Source: Mycobacterium sp.
Lineage (GTDB): Bacteria > Actinomycetota > Actinomycetes > Mycobacteriales > Mycobacteriaceae
Direction of reading: 5' to 3'
Assembly: GCA_025965975.1 (NCBI GenBank)
Contig: JAOPVX010000048.1
Span: 1 to 56,268, forward strand
DNA: 56,268 nucleotides
The translations under genes were made by a program, and so were the position numbers. Positions 33,181-40,909 of the stretch are shown here, piece by piece (positions within the stretch are counted from its first letter, which is position 1; each line of letters begins with the position of its first letter). The notes under the pieces are model-generated. The model saw only the letters and a list, made by a program, of their open reading frames with translations. It was not told the origin of the DNA and did not search any database.

Positions 33181-34199
33181 TGCAGCACAGTCGATAAGCG
33201 CTGAGCATGCTGCAAGGTTGAGATCACAGCCATGGTCGACTCGGCGCCTTGGTTTTGGTTAACCCCATCGGCGTGCAGACCGTCATATCCGCCACCGGTG
33301 TCGGGATCCCACATGGGCTCGCCCGCGTCGTTGGCACCCAAGAACCAGGCTGCTGCGGCCCCGACGCCGTCGGGCCAAATCGGGTTGGCGTCGGCGGCAG
33401 CGGCACGCGCGCACGCATCGGCAAGCGTGGCCACCTCGATCGGCTGCTGATCGAATCCGGGCCGGGAGTCCTCGGCCCCTCTGCCCGCAACCGGGGTGGG
33501 AGACAGGTGGCCGTCGGCCGTTTCATAGTCAAGCAGCCAGGCCAACAGATCCAGCCCGCGCTGCCGCAGCGTTTTGTCGTCGAGCGCGACGCCCGCGGCG
33601 ATCATCGCCTCGGCGAGAACGGCGTTCGCATAGGTGAGCCGAGGCTCGGGCCACGGCCAGGCCGCGTCCCCGTTCGGTACGGCGATCGAAGCGGCGTAGT
33701 CGGTGATGAGCTCGCGTGCCGCGTGGTGCTCGGGGTCGACGGCGAGGAGTTCGGCGGCGCCCAATGCGGCGAACGCCATCGCCCGCGGCCATACCGACCG
33801 CTCCTGCGCGGCGCGCTCGAACTGAATCACCGCCACCTTGCGCACCACGCCGACACCACTGTGGGCGGCAGCCGTACCGAGTGCCCAGAGGCACCTGCCC
33901 CAGTGGTCCTCCGTTGACGGCTCGTCGGTCCATCGCCCGGTGCTGTCCATGCGGTTGCGGCAGGCGCCGGTCAAAGCCTGCGCTTCGTCCAAGAACCGCA
34001 ACGCCACACCGGCGAGACCATTCAGGGTCGGTTCAGGACCGGGCTCTCGGGTGGCCACGACAAGCACCCGGGCCACATCGTCGGTGCAGTAGCCGTGCTG
34101 GGGTGCAGGCTCGGCGAGACAGGCGTGCTCAAACGTGCCGCGTCGGTCCGTCAGCCGCAGTAGATGGTTGAACTTCGGAGCCGGCGCGGTAGCGGTCAT
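33177..34199 (-). CDS. Glycosidase-like (alpha/alpha)6 protein
   Basis: Protein of 340 residues from ATG 34199 (MTATAPAPKFNHLLRLTDRRG), which overlaps the glycosyltransferase stop by 4 bp. Helical repeats with motifs typical of six-hairpin glycosidases: HGYCTDDVARVLV, EDHWGRCLWALGTA, WPWPEPRLTYANAVLAEAMI and GYDGLHADGVNQNQGAEST. Such proteins are often found next to GH130 phosphorylases. No catalytic assignment is possible by eye. The longer frame upstream is antisense of the glycosyltransferase gene. Confidence 0.78.
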   Translation of the reverse strand: MTATAPAPKFNHLLRLTDRRGTFEHACLAEPAPQHGYCTDDVARVLVVATREPGPEPTLNGLAGVALRFLDEAQALTGACRNRMDSTGRWTDEPSTEDHWGRCLWALGTAAAHSGVGVVRKVAVIQFERAAQERSVWPRAMAFAALGAAELLAVDPEHHAARELITDYAASIAVPNGDAAWPWPEPRLTYANAVLAEAMIAAGVALDDKTLRQRGLDLLAWLLDYETADGHLSPTPVAGRGAEDSRPGFDQQPIEVATLADACARAAAADANPIWPDGVGAAAAWFLGANDAGEPMWDPDTGGGYDGLHADGVNQNQGAESTMAVISTLQHAQRLSTVLQ

Positions 34200-35374
34200 A
34201 CCGCTGCCCGCTGCGCAGCAATAAGCCGCTGCGCCAGATGCTGATACGCGCTCGCCACGACCGGCCACGCCATCTCCGGCGCCAATCGGCGGGCCTCGGC
34301 CGCCATCGATCCGGCGAGGCGCGGTTGCGTCAGGACGTGTCGCAGCGCTGATGCCAGTCCGTCCGGGTCGTCGTGGCGAACGACGATGCCCGCTCCACTG
34401 CTGAGGAGCTCGACGGCGTGCGGGAACGCGGTGGCCACGACCGGCCGGCCGCTCGCGATGGCGTCGACCAGAACACCGGAGGTGGCCTGGTCGGTGGAGT
34501 CGTAGGGCAGCACGACCACGGCGGACGACTGGACGAGCTCGGTCAGCATTGCCACGTCGCGGTAGCCCCCGTCGAAGCACACCGAATCCGCTACGCCACT
34601 GCGCTGGGCCTGTTCGATCCGGGCATCGCGGTATGCCTCACCGTCGGCGGCCAGCACCTTCGGGTGCGTCCGGCCGGCAACCACGTACCGCGGCCGACCG
34701 GGAAGATCACGCAGCGAACCCATCGCCTCGATTACCCGCTCCACGCCCTTCCCCGGCCCCATCAGGCCCCAGGTCAATAGGGTGGGTCTACTCGGACGCT
34801 TCGGGCGGGCGCCGTTGGGGACAGTCGCGCCGTGCGGGATCGTGGTGACTTTGCGGCGATCGACGGTGAAACCCTGACACAACCGTTGCCTCGCGCCATC
34901 CGACATGACGACCACTTGATCGGCGATCGCCGCGATCGCCTCGAACACCGAACGCTGGTGCGGCGTCGGATCTTTGAGGATCGTGTGGGCGACGACGATC
35001 GACGGGATACGCAGCCCGCCGATGATGTCAACCACTTCGTCTCCGTCGACACCTCCGTAGATCCCGTATTCATGTTGGATGACCGCGATGTCACTCTGGT
35101 TGAGCAGGTCGGCGCATCCCATGACCGATGGTGTTGAGCCATTGACCAGCTCTCCGATGACCCGGCCGCTCGAGGAAGGCGACCCGTCGGCCACCCGCAC
35201 GACGCTGACGGCCGCGCCACTCGCGCACAAGGCATCAGACAGGGCCGCGCTGAACGTCGCCAGCCCGCACGGGGTCGGTGGATATGTACTGAGGACCCCA
35301 ACACTTGACGAGCGGGAAAAACGTTGTGGCCCAATAGGATAAAGCTTCGACGGAAGGAAGGGTGGAGCACTCAA
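34196..35374 (-). CDS. GT4-type glycosyltransferase
   Basis: Protein of up to 392 residues from TTG 35374; the true start could be a little further in, since conservation begins at GVLSTYPPTPCGLATFSAAL. Features of family-4 glycosyltransferases: TLLTWGLMGPGKGVERVIEA (nucleotide-sugar site start), VLPYDSTDQATSGVLVDAIA and GRPVVATAFPHAVELL (EX7E-like region, partly altered). It is first in the GT-glycosidase-GH130 operon. Donor and acceptor unknown; a mannosyl transfer would fit the neighbours. Confidence 0.88.
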   Translation of the reverse strand: MSAPPFLPSKLYPIGPQRFSRSSSVGVLSTYPPTPCGLATFSAALSDALCASGAAVSVVRVADGSPSSSGRVIGELVNGSTPSVMGCADLLNQSDIAVIQHEYGIYGGVDGDEVVDIIGGLRIPSIVVAHTILKDPTPHQRSVFEAIAAIADQVVVMSDGARQRLCQGFTVDRRKVTTIPHGATVPNGARPKRPSRPTLLTWGLMGPGKGVERVIEAMGSLRDLPGRPRYVVAGRTHPKVLAADGEAYRDARIEQAQRSGVADSVCFDGGYRDVAMLTELVQSSAVVVLPYDSTDQATSGVLVDAIASGRPVVATAFPHAVELLSSGAGIVVRHDDPDGLASALRHVLTQPRLAGSMAAEARRLAPEMAWPVVASAYQHLAQRLIAAQRAAV

Positions 35375-35570
35375 GGTAGTCCCGATTGACGGTTGTTACC
35401 GGCGTGTCCGGTGTGAGCGGTTGCTCGGCGATATCAGCGGAAGACGGCTGACACTTCCCGGACTGGCTGGATTCCCAACACGGCTAACGATACACCCAGG
35501 TCATCACCCGCGACTGGCCGTCCCCCTGATCAGCCCCAAAGGAGTAAGGTCAGACAATCGGGACCAACCA

Positions 35571-35590
35571 GGCCCCACGACCAAGGGGCC
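35571..35590 (+). promoter_or_regulatory. SD-masking hairpin before small basic protein 2
   Basis: GGCCCC (35571-35576) pairs with GGGGCC (35585-35590) over an 8-base loop; the ribosome site AAGGGG (35583-35588) is in the downstream arm, 6 bp before the ATG at 35595. Stem and spacing match the first copy, while the loop differs, which favours selection on the structure. Confidence 0.6.
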
Positions 35591-35594
35591 GGCG

Positions 35595-35732
35595 ATGACT
35601 GATAAGTCTCCTCGACAAACGATGACGAAGAAGTCCGGAAAGTCTCTGAAGGAAAAGCGCGCCGCCAAGCACGCCAAGGCGGCGGCCAAAGTTTCGTCCA
35701 CCGAAGCATTGCTTCACGACAAGAAGCGCTGA
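35595..35732 (+). CDS. Small basic protein 2 (45 residues)
   Basis: 45 residues, starting MTDKSPRQTMTKKSGKSLKE and ending LLHDKKR; only a handful of positions differ from the product of 28450-28587. Basic and probably disordered. The conserved leader includes GTAAGGTCAG and ATCGGGACCA ahead of the hairpin. In this copy the internal ATG used by the gene overlapping copy 1 is ACG, and no gene follows. Function unknown. Confidence 0.8.
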   Translation: MTDKSPRQTMTKKSGKSLKEKRAAKHAKAAAKVSSTEALLHDKKR

Positions 35733-35814
35733 GGCGCAACGACTTTCCCCTTGACGTAGGCGAAAAGCCTTGACACAGTGGAGGATTAACACGGCGTCAG
35801 CCGCCCAAACGAGA

Positions 35815-35848
35815 TGTGGGCTGGCAGGAAATTTCCCACCAGCCCACA
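35815..35848. terminator. Long hairpin between small protein 2 and cspA
   Basis: Arms TGTGGGCTGG and CCAGCCCACA are perfectly complementary; inside, after a 2-bp mismatch, GGAAATTTCC is self-complementary. The stem totals 15 pairs. It lies 14 bp beyond the cspA stop (minus strand) and 82 bp beyond the small gene (plus strand), so it may terminate both. There is no clear U-tract on either side, as is common in mycobacteria. Confidence 0.6.
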
Positions 35849-35862
35849 TTACATAGTGCTTG

Positions 35863-36066
35863 CTAGACGGCCGTCACTCCGACCGCCTGAGGACCCTTGG
35901 CGCCCTGTTCGATTTCGAACTGGACTCGCTGGTTCTCCTCGAGCGACTTAAACCCGCTCCCGCGGATTTCCGAGTAGTGAACGAACACATCCTCTGCGCC
36001 GCCGTCGGGGGCGATGAAGCCGAAGCCCTTATCGCCGTTGAACCATTTCACAGTTCCCTGTGCCAT
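35863..36066 (-). CDS. Cold-shock protein
   Basis: Protein of 67 residues from ATG 36066 ([20 protein letters not shown]). RNP1 (KGFGFI) and RNP2 (DVFVHY) motifs of the cold-shock domain are intact. It binds single-stranded RNA or DNA and acts as an RNA chaperone. The gene has a GGAAAAG ribosome site and about 350 bp upstream to the next gene, room for the long regulatory leader typical of csp mRNAs. An open frame extending to 36264 is the untranslated leader. Confidence 0.95.
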   Translation of the reverse strand: MAQGTVKWFNGDKGFGFIAPDGGAEDVFVHYSEIRGSGFKSLEENQRVQFEIEQGAKGPQAVGVTAV

Positions 36067-36413
36067 ACTTTTCCAACTTCTCTCATTCTGAACGGATGTC
36101 GGATAAACATCCCGCGTAACGGTAGCACGGCGGCCCGCACGGCCGTCACCGGCAGGGTCGATCACAGAACTTTGTACGTGACAGCCCGCAGTTCGCGCGC
36201 AGTTCGTACGCCGCATGTGCACCCCCTTCGACAGTTTGCCAGGTCTGCGAGCGCGCGACACCATGAGGTAGAGTTGGTGGTGAACCGTTTCGTTTGTCAG
36301 CGTGATCCTGCCCGGAAACTGGGGCCGAACAAGATCGACGTGCGATCCGATTCGTATGCCGATCCCCCGTACTGTGTTGCACGCCAGATCGGCTCGAAGC
36401 GAAGGAATTGTCC
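36067..36413. other. Divergent intergenic region between cspA and the DUF5994 leader ORF
   Basis: No gene seen. It should contain the cspA promoter and leader (minus strand) and the promoter of the 36414 leader ORF (plus strand). Inverted GC-rich segments around 36127-36155 could fold in the cspA leader, but I cannot assign a specific element. Confidence 0.4.
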
Positions 36414-36497
36414 ATGGATCACACGGGCGTCAACATTGATCTCCTTGCAGGCCAAGTGATTTCGGCCGCCCTTCCGGTCGTGACTGTAACACGATGA
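36414..36497 (+). CDS. Leader ORF coupled to DUF5994 gene
   Basis: 27 codons from ATG 36414, with AAGGAA 6 bp upstream. The peptide begins [13 protein letters not shown] and ends VTVTR. Its TGA overlaps the ATG of the DUF5994 gene (ATGA, 36494-36497), and that gene has no ribosome site of its own. This suggests obligate translational coupling. The peptide matches nothing I know. Confidence 0.5.
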   Translation: MDHTGVNIDLLAGQVISAALPVVTVTR

Positions 36498-36982
36498 GCG
36501 CGCTGGGCCAGCGGCGCTTGGCCAGCCCGACGCGGCTTACCTTGGCCTCAGCGCTGGGCGACGACCTTGACGGGGCGTGGTGGCCGCACACCGCGTCCGT
36601 GGCACGCGAGCTGCCCGAACTGATCGACGCCCTCAGTGAACCCTTGGGTCAGATTATCGATATCAGCGTCAACTGGTCGGCCTTCGACGGTGTACTAGAC
36701 CTCGACTCGCTGACTCGGCGCGGCATTGACGTTATTCCCGGCCGGCAGGCGCGCCACCAACGCGTGATGACCGTTACCGGCAGCCACGCGCGGGCGAATC
36801 TCTTGGTGGTGCCGTGTCGGACTACCACCGCCCTGGCTGTGATGGTGCTGCGCCAGGCCGCCGCCCTTCCGATCCTGCCCAGCCACCTGGACACCGCGGC
36901 ATACCGAGCCGCCGACGAGATTGTGCGCGCCGCGCGTGCTGAATGCGCGCAGCGCGCCAGGCTCGCGAATAGCTCAACCTGA
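36494..36982 (+). CDS. DUF5994 family protein 2
   Basis: Protein of 162 residues with the family core LDGAWWPHTASVARELPELIDAL and a second half ending in ALAVMVLRQAAALPIL. It is shorter in the tail than the paralogue at 23273-23815. Start chosen because it overlaps a leader ORF with a good ribosome site. Function unknown. Confidence 0.85.
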   Translation: MSALGQRRLASPTRLTLASALGDDLDGAWWPHTASVARELPELIDALSEPLGQIIDISVNWSAFDGVLDLDSLTRRGIDVIPGRQARHQRVMTVTGSHARANLLVVPCRTTTALAVMVLRQAAALPILPSHLDTAAYRAADEIVRAARAECAQRARLANSST

Positions 36983-37020
36983 CGCAGTGCGTCGGCTGCC
37001 AGCCGAGGGATACTGGGCCG

Positions 37021-37407
37021 GTGCCTGATCGCAACGTGCTCGGCCGTCCGCTGGAACCGTGCGGCACCGACCCGCTCACAGGCTTCCACCGCGACGGCTG
37101 CTGCACGACCGGGCCTGAAGACCACGGCCTGCACACCATCTGCGCCGTCGTGACAGCCGAGTTTCTCCAGCACCAACGCTCCATCGGCAATGACCTGTCG
37201 ACCCCGATGCCCGAATACCGGTTCCCCGGCCTCGCGCCAGGCGACCGCTGGTGCGTCACCGCCAGGAACTGGCTCCTGGCCCACCAGGACGGCTGCGCGG
37301 CCCCGGTGGTGCTGGCCTCCACCCACGAGTCCACCCTCGACGTGGTGCCGCTGACGGTGCTGCAGGAGCACGCCGTCGATGTGCCCGACGATCTGGGCGG
37401 CCTGTGA
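37021..37407 (+). CDS. DUF2237 family protein
   Basis: Protein of 128 residues from GTG 37021. Highly typical: NVLGRPLEPCGTDPLTGFHRDG, CCTTGPEDHGLHTICAVVT, GNDLSTPMPEYRFPGLAPGD and a C-terminal HESTLDVVPL. Conserved cysteines may bind metal. Function unknown. It is separated from the deazaflavin-type gene by 43 bp on the same strand. Confidence 0.93.
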   Translation: MPDRNVLGRPLEPCGTDPLTGFHRDGCCTTGPEDHGLHTICAVVTAEFLQHQRSIGNDLSTPMPEYRFPGLAPGDRWCVTARNWLLAHQDGCAAPVVLASTHESTLDVVPLTVLQEHAVDVPDDLGGL

Positions 37408-37450
37408 GGTTTACCCCCCTGCGGGCCGGCATTGGCCATACCGTAGAGAC

Positions 37451-37936
37451 ATGACAGAACAGTCCCCCGCGGTCACGATCTCGCACCCGCCGGCCGCGAT
37501 GCTCCGTGTGGTAAACCCGGTCCTCGGATTCCTGCTGCGCACGCCGCTCATGGGCGCCATGCGCGAGCAGATGATGGTCGTCAACGTCACCGGACGTAAG
37601 TCCGGCCGTCGGTATTCAATTCCGTTGAGCGCCCACCGAATCGACAACACGCTGTATGCCCTGACGAGCGCGCCATGGAAGAACAACTTCCGCGAAGGCG
37701 CGACCGCGGAGGTGCTCAACGGCGGGAAGACGACGACCATGCGTGGCGAACTCATCACCGACCCCGCGGTCGTCGCCGATCTCTCCCATCGCTGCGCCGA
37801 AACCTATGGCGTCCAGAAAGCACAGCGCACGATGGGGTTGAAGTTCCGCGACCAGCGAGTACCCACACTCGAGGAGTTCATCGAGGCGGCGGGCCGAGAA
37901 CACATCGCCGCCATCCGGTTGACACCCGCCGGCTGA
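37451..37936 (+). CDS. Deazaflavin (F420)-dependent nitroreductase family protein (Ddn/DUF385-like)
   Basis: Protein of 161 residues from ATG 37451. The split beta-barrel family signature is NVTGRKSGRRYSIPLSAHR, followed by YALTSAPWKNNFREGATAEV. Such proteins bind F420 or related cofactors and reduce quinones or nitro compounds. A frame extending to 37379 overlaps the DUF2237 gene and is not needed. Confidence 0.88.
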   Translation: MTEQSPAVTISHPPAAMLRVVNPVLGFLLRTPLMGAMREQMMVVNVTGRKSGRRYSIPLSAHRIDNTLYALTSAPWKNNFREGATAEVLNGGKTTTMRGELITDPAVVADLSHRCAETYGVQKAQRTMGLKFRDQRVPTLEEFIEAAGREHIAAIRLTPAG

Positions 37937-37956
37937 CTCGACGGCACGACGCGCGA

Positions 37957-39177
37957 CTACGCGGGTGTGAACTCAACCGGCAGTGTTGCCGGTGAGCGGA
38001 ACGCCACGCCGGTGACGGTCGGGGGCGGCGCGGTCGAATCCAGCCGCAGGTCCGGCAGCCGGTCGAGCAGGGCGTTGATCGCCACCGCCGACTCCATCCG
38101 TGCCAGGTGCATACCGAGGCACACGTGCGGGCCTGCGCCAAACGTCAAGTGCGCGATGTTCGTTCGGCCAGCATCGAACCGGTCGGGATCCGGGTAGTGC
38201 AGTGGGTCCCGGTTGGCAGCCGCGACGCTGACGCTGACGCTGGTCCCGGCCGGGATCGCCATCCCGCCGAGTTCACAGTCGCGCGCGGCCACCCGCACCA
38301 CGGTGCTGATCGGCGGTTCCCACCGCAGCGCTTCCTCGATGGCGCCGCCCACCATCCCGCGGTCCGCCCGCACCGCACCCATCAGTTCCGGCGCCGTCAG
38401 GAGGGCGACCAACAAGTTGCCCGACGCCCGGTATGTCGTCTCGACGCCGGCGGGCAGGATCAGCAGCAGGAACGCGAAGATCTCGACATCGGTCAGGCGC
38501 TCGCCGTCGATCTCCGACTCTGCCAGCTCGCTGATCAAGTCGTCCTGCGGATCTCGTCGCCGCTCGGCAAGAACCTTCCCGAAGTACTCCTTCAACGACG
38601 CCGACGCGGCGATCCCACGGTCCCAGTCGTAGACCACGTTCAGCAGTTCGATCGACAGGCGCTGGAAGCGCACATAATCCGAACGCGGCAAGCCCATCAG
38701 CCGCGCGATCACCTGCACCGGGAACGCAAAGGTGAATTCGCGCACCAGGTCTGCATGCCCACGCCAGGCGAATCTGTCGATGAGCTCGTGCACGACGACC
38801 TCCACGAGTTCGCTGCGCCACCGCTCCATCAGCTTCGCCCGGAACGCCGGTGACACCAGGGCGCGGCTCGCATGATGCTCGGCTCCCTCCTTTTCGAGCA
38901 GCGTGCGACCCATCACCGGGCCCATGATGTGCTCGTATATCGACGACGAGAACGTTTCGGAATCGGTGAGCACCGTGCGGCATTCGTCGTATCCGAGCGC
39001 CGTCACGCCGTCGGCGCGCAAGGTTCCGGTCGAGGTCTCGGCGAACGGGCGGCCCTGCATCACCCGGTGCTCCTCGCGCGCCTGCGCCAGCCGCTCGTGC
39101 ACATTCTCGACCGCCATGAGCAGGCCGTCCTGCAGCTCGGCGGGGTCGAATTCGTCCAGCGGAGCCGGGCTAGTCAT
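37957..39177 (-). CDS. Cytochrome P450 (1)
   Basis: Protein of 406 residues. Heme-binding motif FGAGPHVCLGMHLARME with Cys353; I-helix LLILPAGVETTYRA, where the acid-alcohol pair is Glu-Thr; the ExxR motif is within EEALRWEPP. The start (39177) overlaps the stop of the upstream amidohydrolase by 8 bp. It is third in an amidohydrolase-amidohydrolase-P450 operon, so it probably takes part in breakdown of an amide- or ring-containing compound (inference). Electron partners are not encoded nearby. CYP family not assignable by eye. Confidence 0.93.
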   Translation of the reverse strand: MTSPAPLDEFDPAELQDGLLMAVENVHERLAQAREEHRVMQGRPFAETSTGTLRADGVTALGYDECRTVLTDSETFSSSIYEHIMGPVMGRTLLEKEGAEHHASRALVSPAFRAKLMERWRSELVEVVVHELIDRFAWRGHADLVREFTFAFPVQVIARLMGLPRSDYVRFQRLSIELLNVVYDWDRGIAASASLKEYFGKVLAERRRDPQDDLISELAESEIDGERLTDVEIFAFLLLILPAGVETTYRASGNLLVALLTAPELMGAVRADRGMVGGAIEEALRWEPPISTVVRVAARDCELGGMAIPAGTSVSVSVAAANRDPLHYPDPDRFDAGRTNIAHLTFGAGPHVCLGMHLARMESAVAINALLDRLPDLRLDSTAPPPTVTGVAFRSPATLPVEFTPA

Positions 39178-40900
39178 GTCGGGCCGCCCTCACCGTTTCG
39201 GTGTCACGTCCCGACCGCAACACCGTTCCAGGCATGTCGCCGGTGGCCTGCCCGTCGTGGCACACCTCGACACCGCCCACCCACACGTTCGCGATTCCTC
39301 GCGCGTCGGCCACCAAACGCGGCGCACCCGCGGGCAAGTCATAACGGGTGTGCTCGGGTCCGTGGTCGACGGTGGCCGGGTCAAACATCACCATGTCGGC
39401 GTGCCAGCCGGGCGTGATCCGACCGCGTTCCTTCAGCCCGTACAGCTGCGCAGGCACATCGGTGAGCAGCCGCACGGCCTCCTCAAGCGTCACCACCTGG
39501 TGTTCGCGCACTCCGCGGCCGAGCAACGACGTCGTGTAGATCGCGCCGCACATCATGTCGAGGTGGGCGCCGGCGTCCGAGCCGCCGATCACCGCATCCG
39601 GATTGCGCCACACCTCTGCGCGCACTCGCCAGTCCGCGGCGTCGTCGCCGAACGGGCGCGGTGTGAGCCCGGTGCGCAGCTCGTCGGCGATCACGACGTC
39701 GAGCAGCGTGTCGAACGGCTCACCACCGCGCGCCGCCGCGACCTCGCCGACACTACGGCCGGTCGCGTCGGCGTTCTCGGGAGCGAACGTCTCGATGACG
39801 ATGAGCCGCTCCCAATTGGCCAGAGCACGCAGGATACCCGCCTCCTCCGAGTGCGCACCGGCGTCGAGGCGCTGGCGCACTTGCGGATCGGCGAGCGCGC
39901 GCAGCCGCTCGGGCACCGGCAGGTGCATCGTCTCTCGCCAGCCGGGCAGCCCGTCGAGCACAAAGCCGGACAGGAAAGACAGCCGGATCTTCGTGGAATG
40001 CGGCAGTGTGAGCGCGACGATCCGCCCGCCCCGCTCGGCGGCGACTTCCGATGCGCGCAACTGCTTTTCGTGGCCGGCGGGGTTCGCCGCCGAGACGCCG
40101 AGGACGTTCCAGTTCAGCGGCCGGTCCGCGGCGACGGACATGCCGGTGAGCAACGCGATGTCGTCGTCGGTGAAGCCCGACAGGCAGCCGGGGATGATCG
40201 CCTCGAGCTGCGTGCCAGGATGGGCGCGAACGCCGGCAGCCAGCGCCAGCAGCTCCTCGCGCGATGCGCTACGCGACGGGACCGGTTGACCGGTACCGTC
40301 GTTGTGGGTGTTCGACTGCGACGTCGACAGCCCGAGCGCACCGTCGGCCAACGCCTCACCGAGCAGCGCGACCATCTTGTCGATCTGCTCGGGGGTCGCC
40401 TCGCCGCCGACCGCGTCGTCGCCCATCGCCGCCAGCCTCAGCGCCGAATGCCCCACCAGGAAACCGGCATTGACGGCGATCCGGCCGTCGAGCCGTGCCA
40501 GCCAATCGGCGAACGACTCCCACTTCCAGTCCAGCCCGGCCTTCAGTGCCTCGAGTGGCATGCCCTCGACCCTCGCGAGCATCCGGGTGAGGTAGTCGTG
40601 TTGCTCTGCCGCCGCGGGCGCGAGCGTGAAGCCGCAGTTGCCCCCGAACACCGTCGTGACGCCGTGCTGCACCGACGGGCTCGCGGTCGGGTCCCAGAAC
40701 AGCTGTGCGTCGTAGTGCGTGTGCACGTCGACGAATCCCGGTGCGAGCGCTTGTCCTTCCGCATCAACGGTTTTCGCCGCCGAGTCGTCCACCTCGCCGA
40801 CCGCGACGATGCGTCCGTCCTTGACGCCGACGTCGCCGCGACGGGCGGGCGCGCCTGTGCCGTCGACGATGTCGGCATCATGGATCAGGAGATCGAGCAC
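39170..40900 (-). CDS. Amidohydrolase, N-acyl-D-amino-acid deacylase-like
   Basis: Protein of 576 residues. N-terminal LDLLIHDADIVDGTGAP and the metal motif APGFVDVHTHYDAQLFWDP; later GHSALRLAAMG and GGSDAGAHLDMMCGA with the conserved Asp. Ends with the typical VWVGGVEVCHDGQATG. By family a metal-dependent hydrolase of cyclic or acyl amides. It lies 9 bp downstream of the second amidohydrolase. Confidence 0.9.
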   Translation of the reverse strand: MLDLLIHDADIVDGTGAPARRGDVGVKDGRIVAVGEVDDSAAKTVDAEGQALAPGFVDVHTHYDAQLFWDPTASPSVQHGVTTVFGGNCGFTLAPAAAEQHDYLTRMLARVEGMPLEALKAGLDWKWESFADWLARLDGRIAVNAGFLVGHSALRLAAMGDDAVGGEATPEQIDKMVALLGEALADGALGLSTSQSNTHNDGTGQPVPSRSASREELLALAAGVRAHPGTQLEAIIPGCLSGFTDDDIALLTGMSVAADRPLNWNVLGVSAANPAGHEKQLRASEVAAERGGRIVALTLPHSTKIRLSFLSGFVLDGLPGWRETMHLPVPERLRALADPQVRQRLDAGAHSEEAGILRALANWERLIVIETFAPENADATGRSVGEVAAARGGEPFDTLLDVVIADELRTGLTPRPFGDDAADWRVRAEVWRNPDAVIGGSDAGAHLDMMCGAIYTTSLLGRGVREHQVVTLEEAVRLLTDVPAQLYGLKERGRITPGWHADMVMFDPATVDHGPEHTRYDLPAGAPRLVADARGIANVWVGGVEVCHDGQATGDMPGTVLRSGRDTETVRAARHD

Positions 40901-40909
40901 GGCAGCCTC

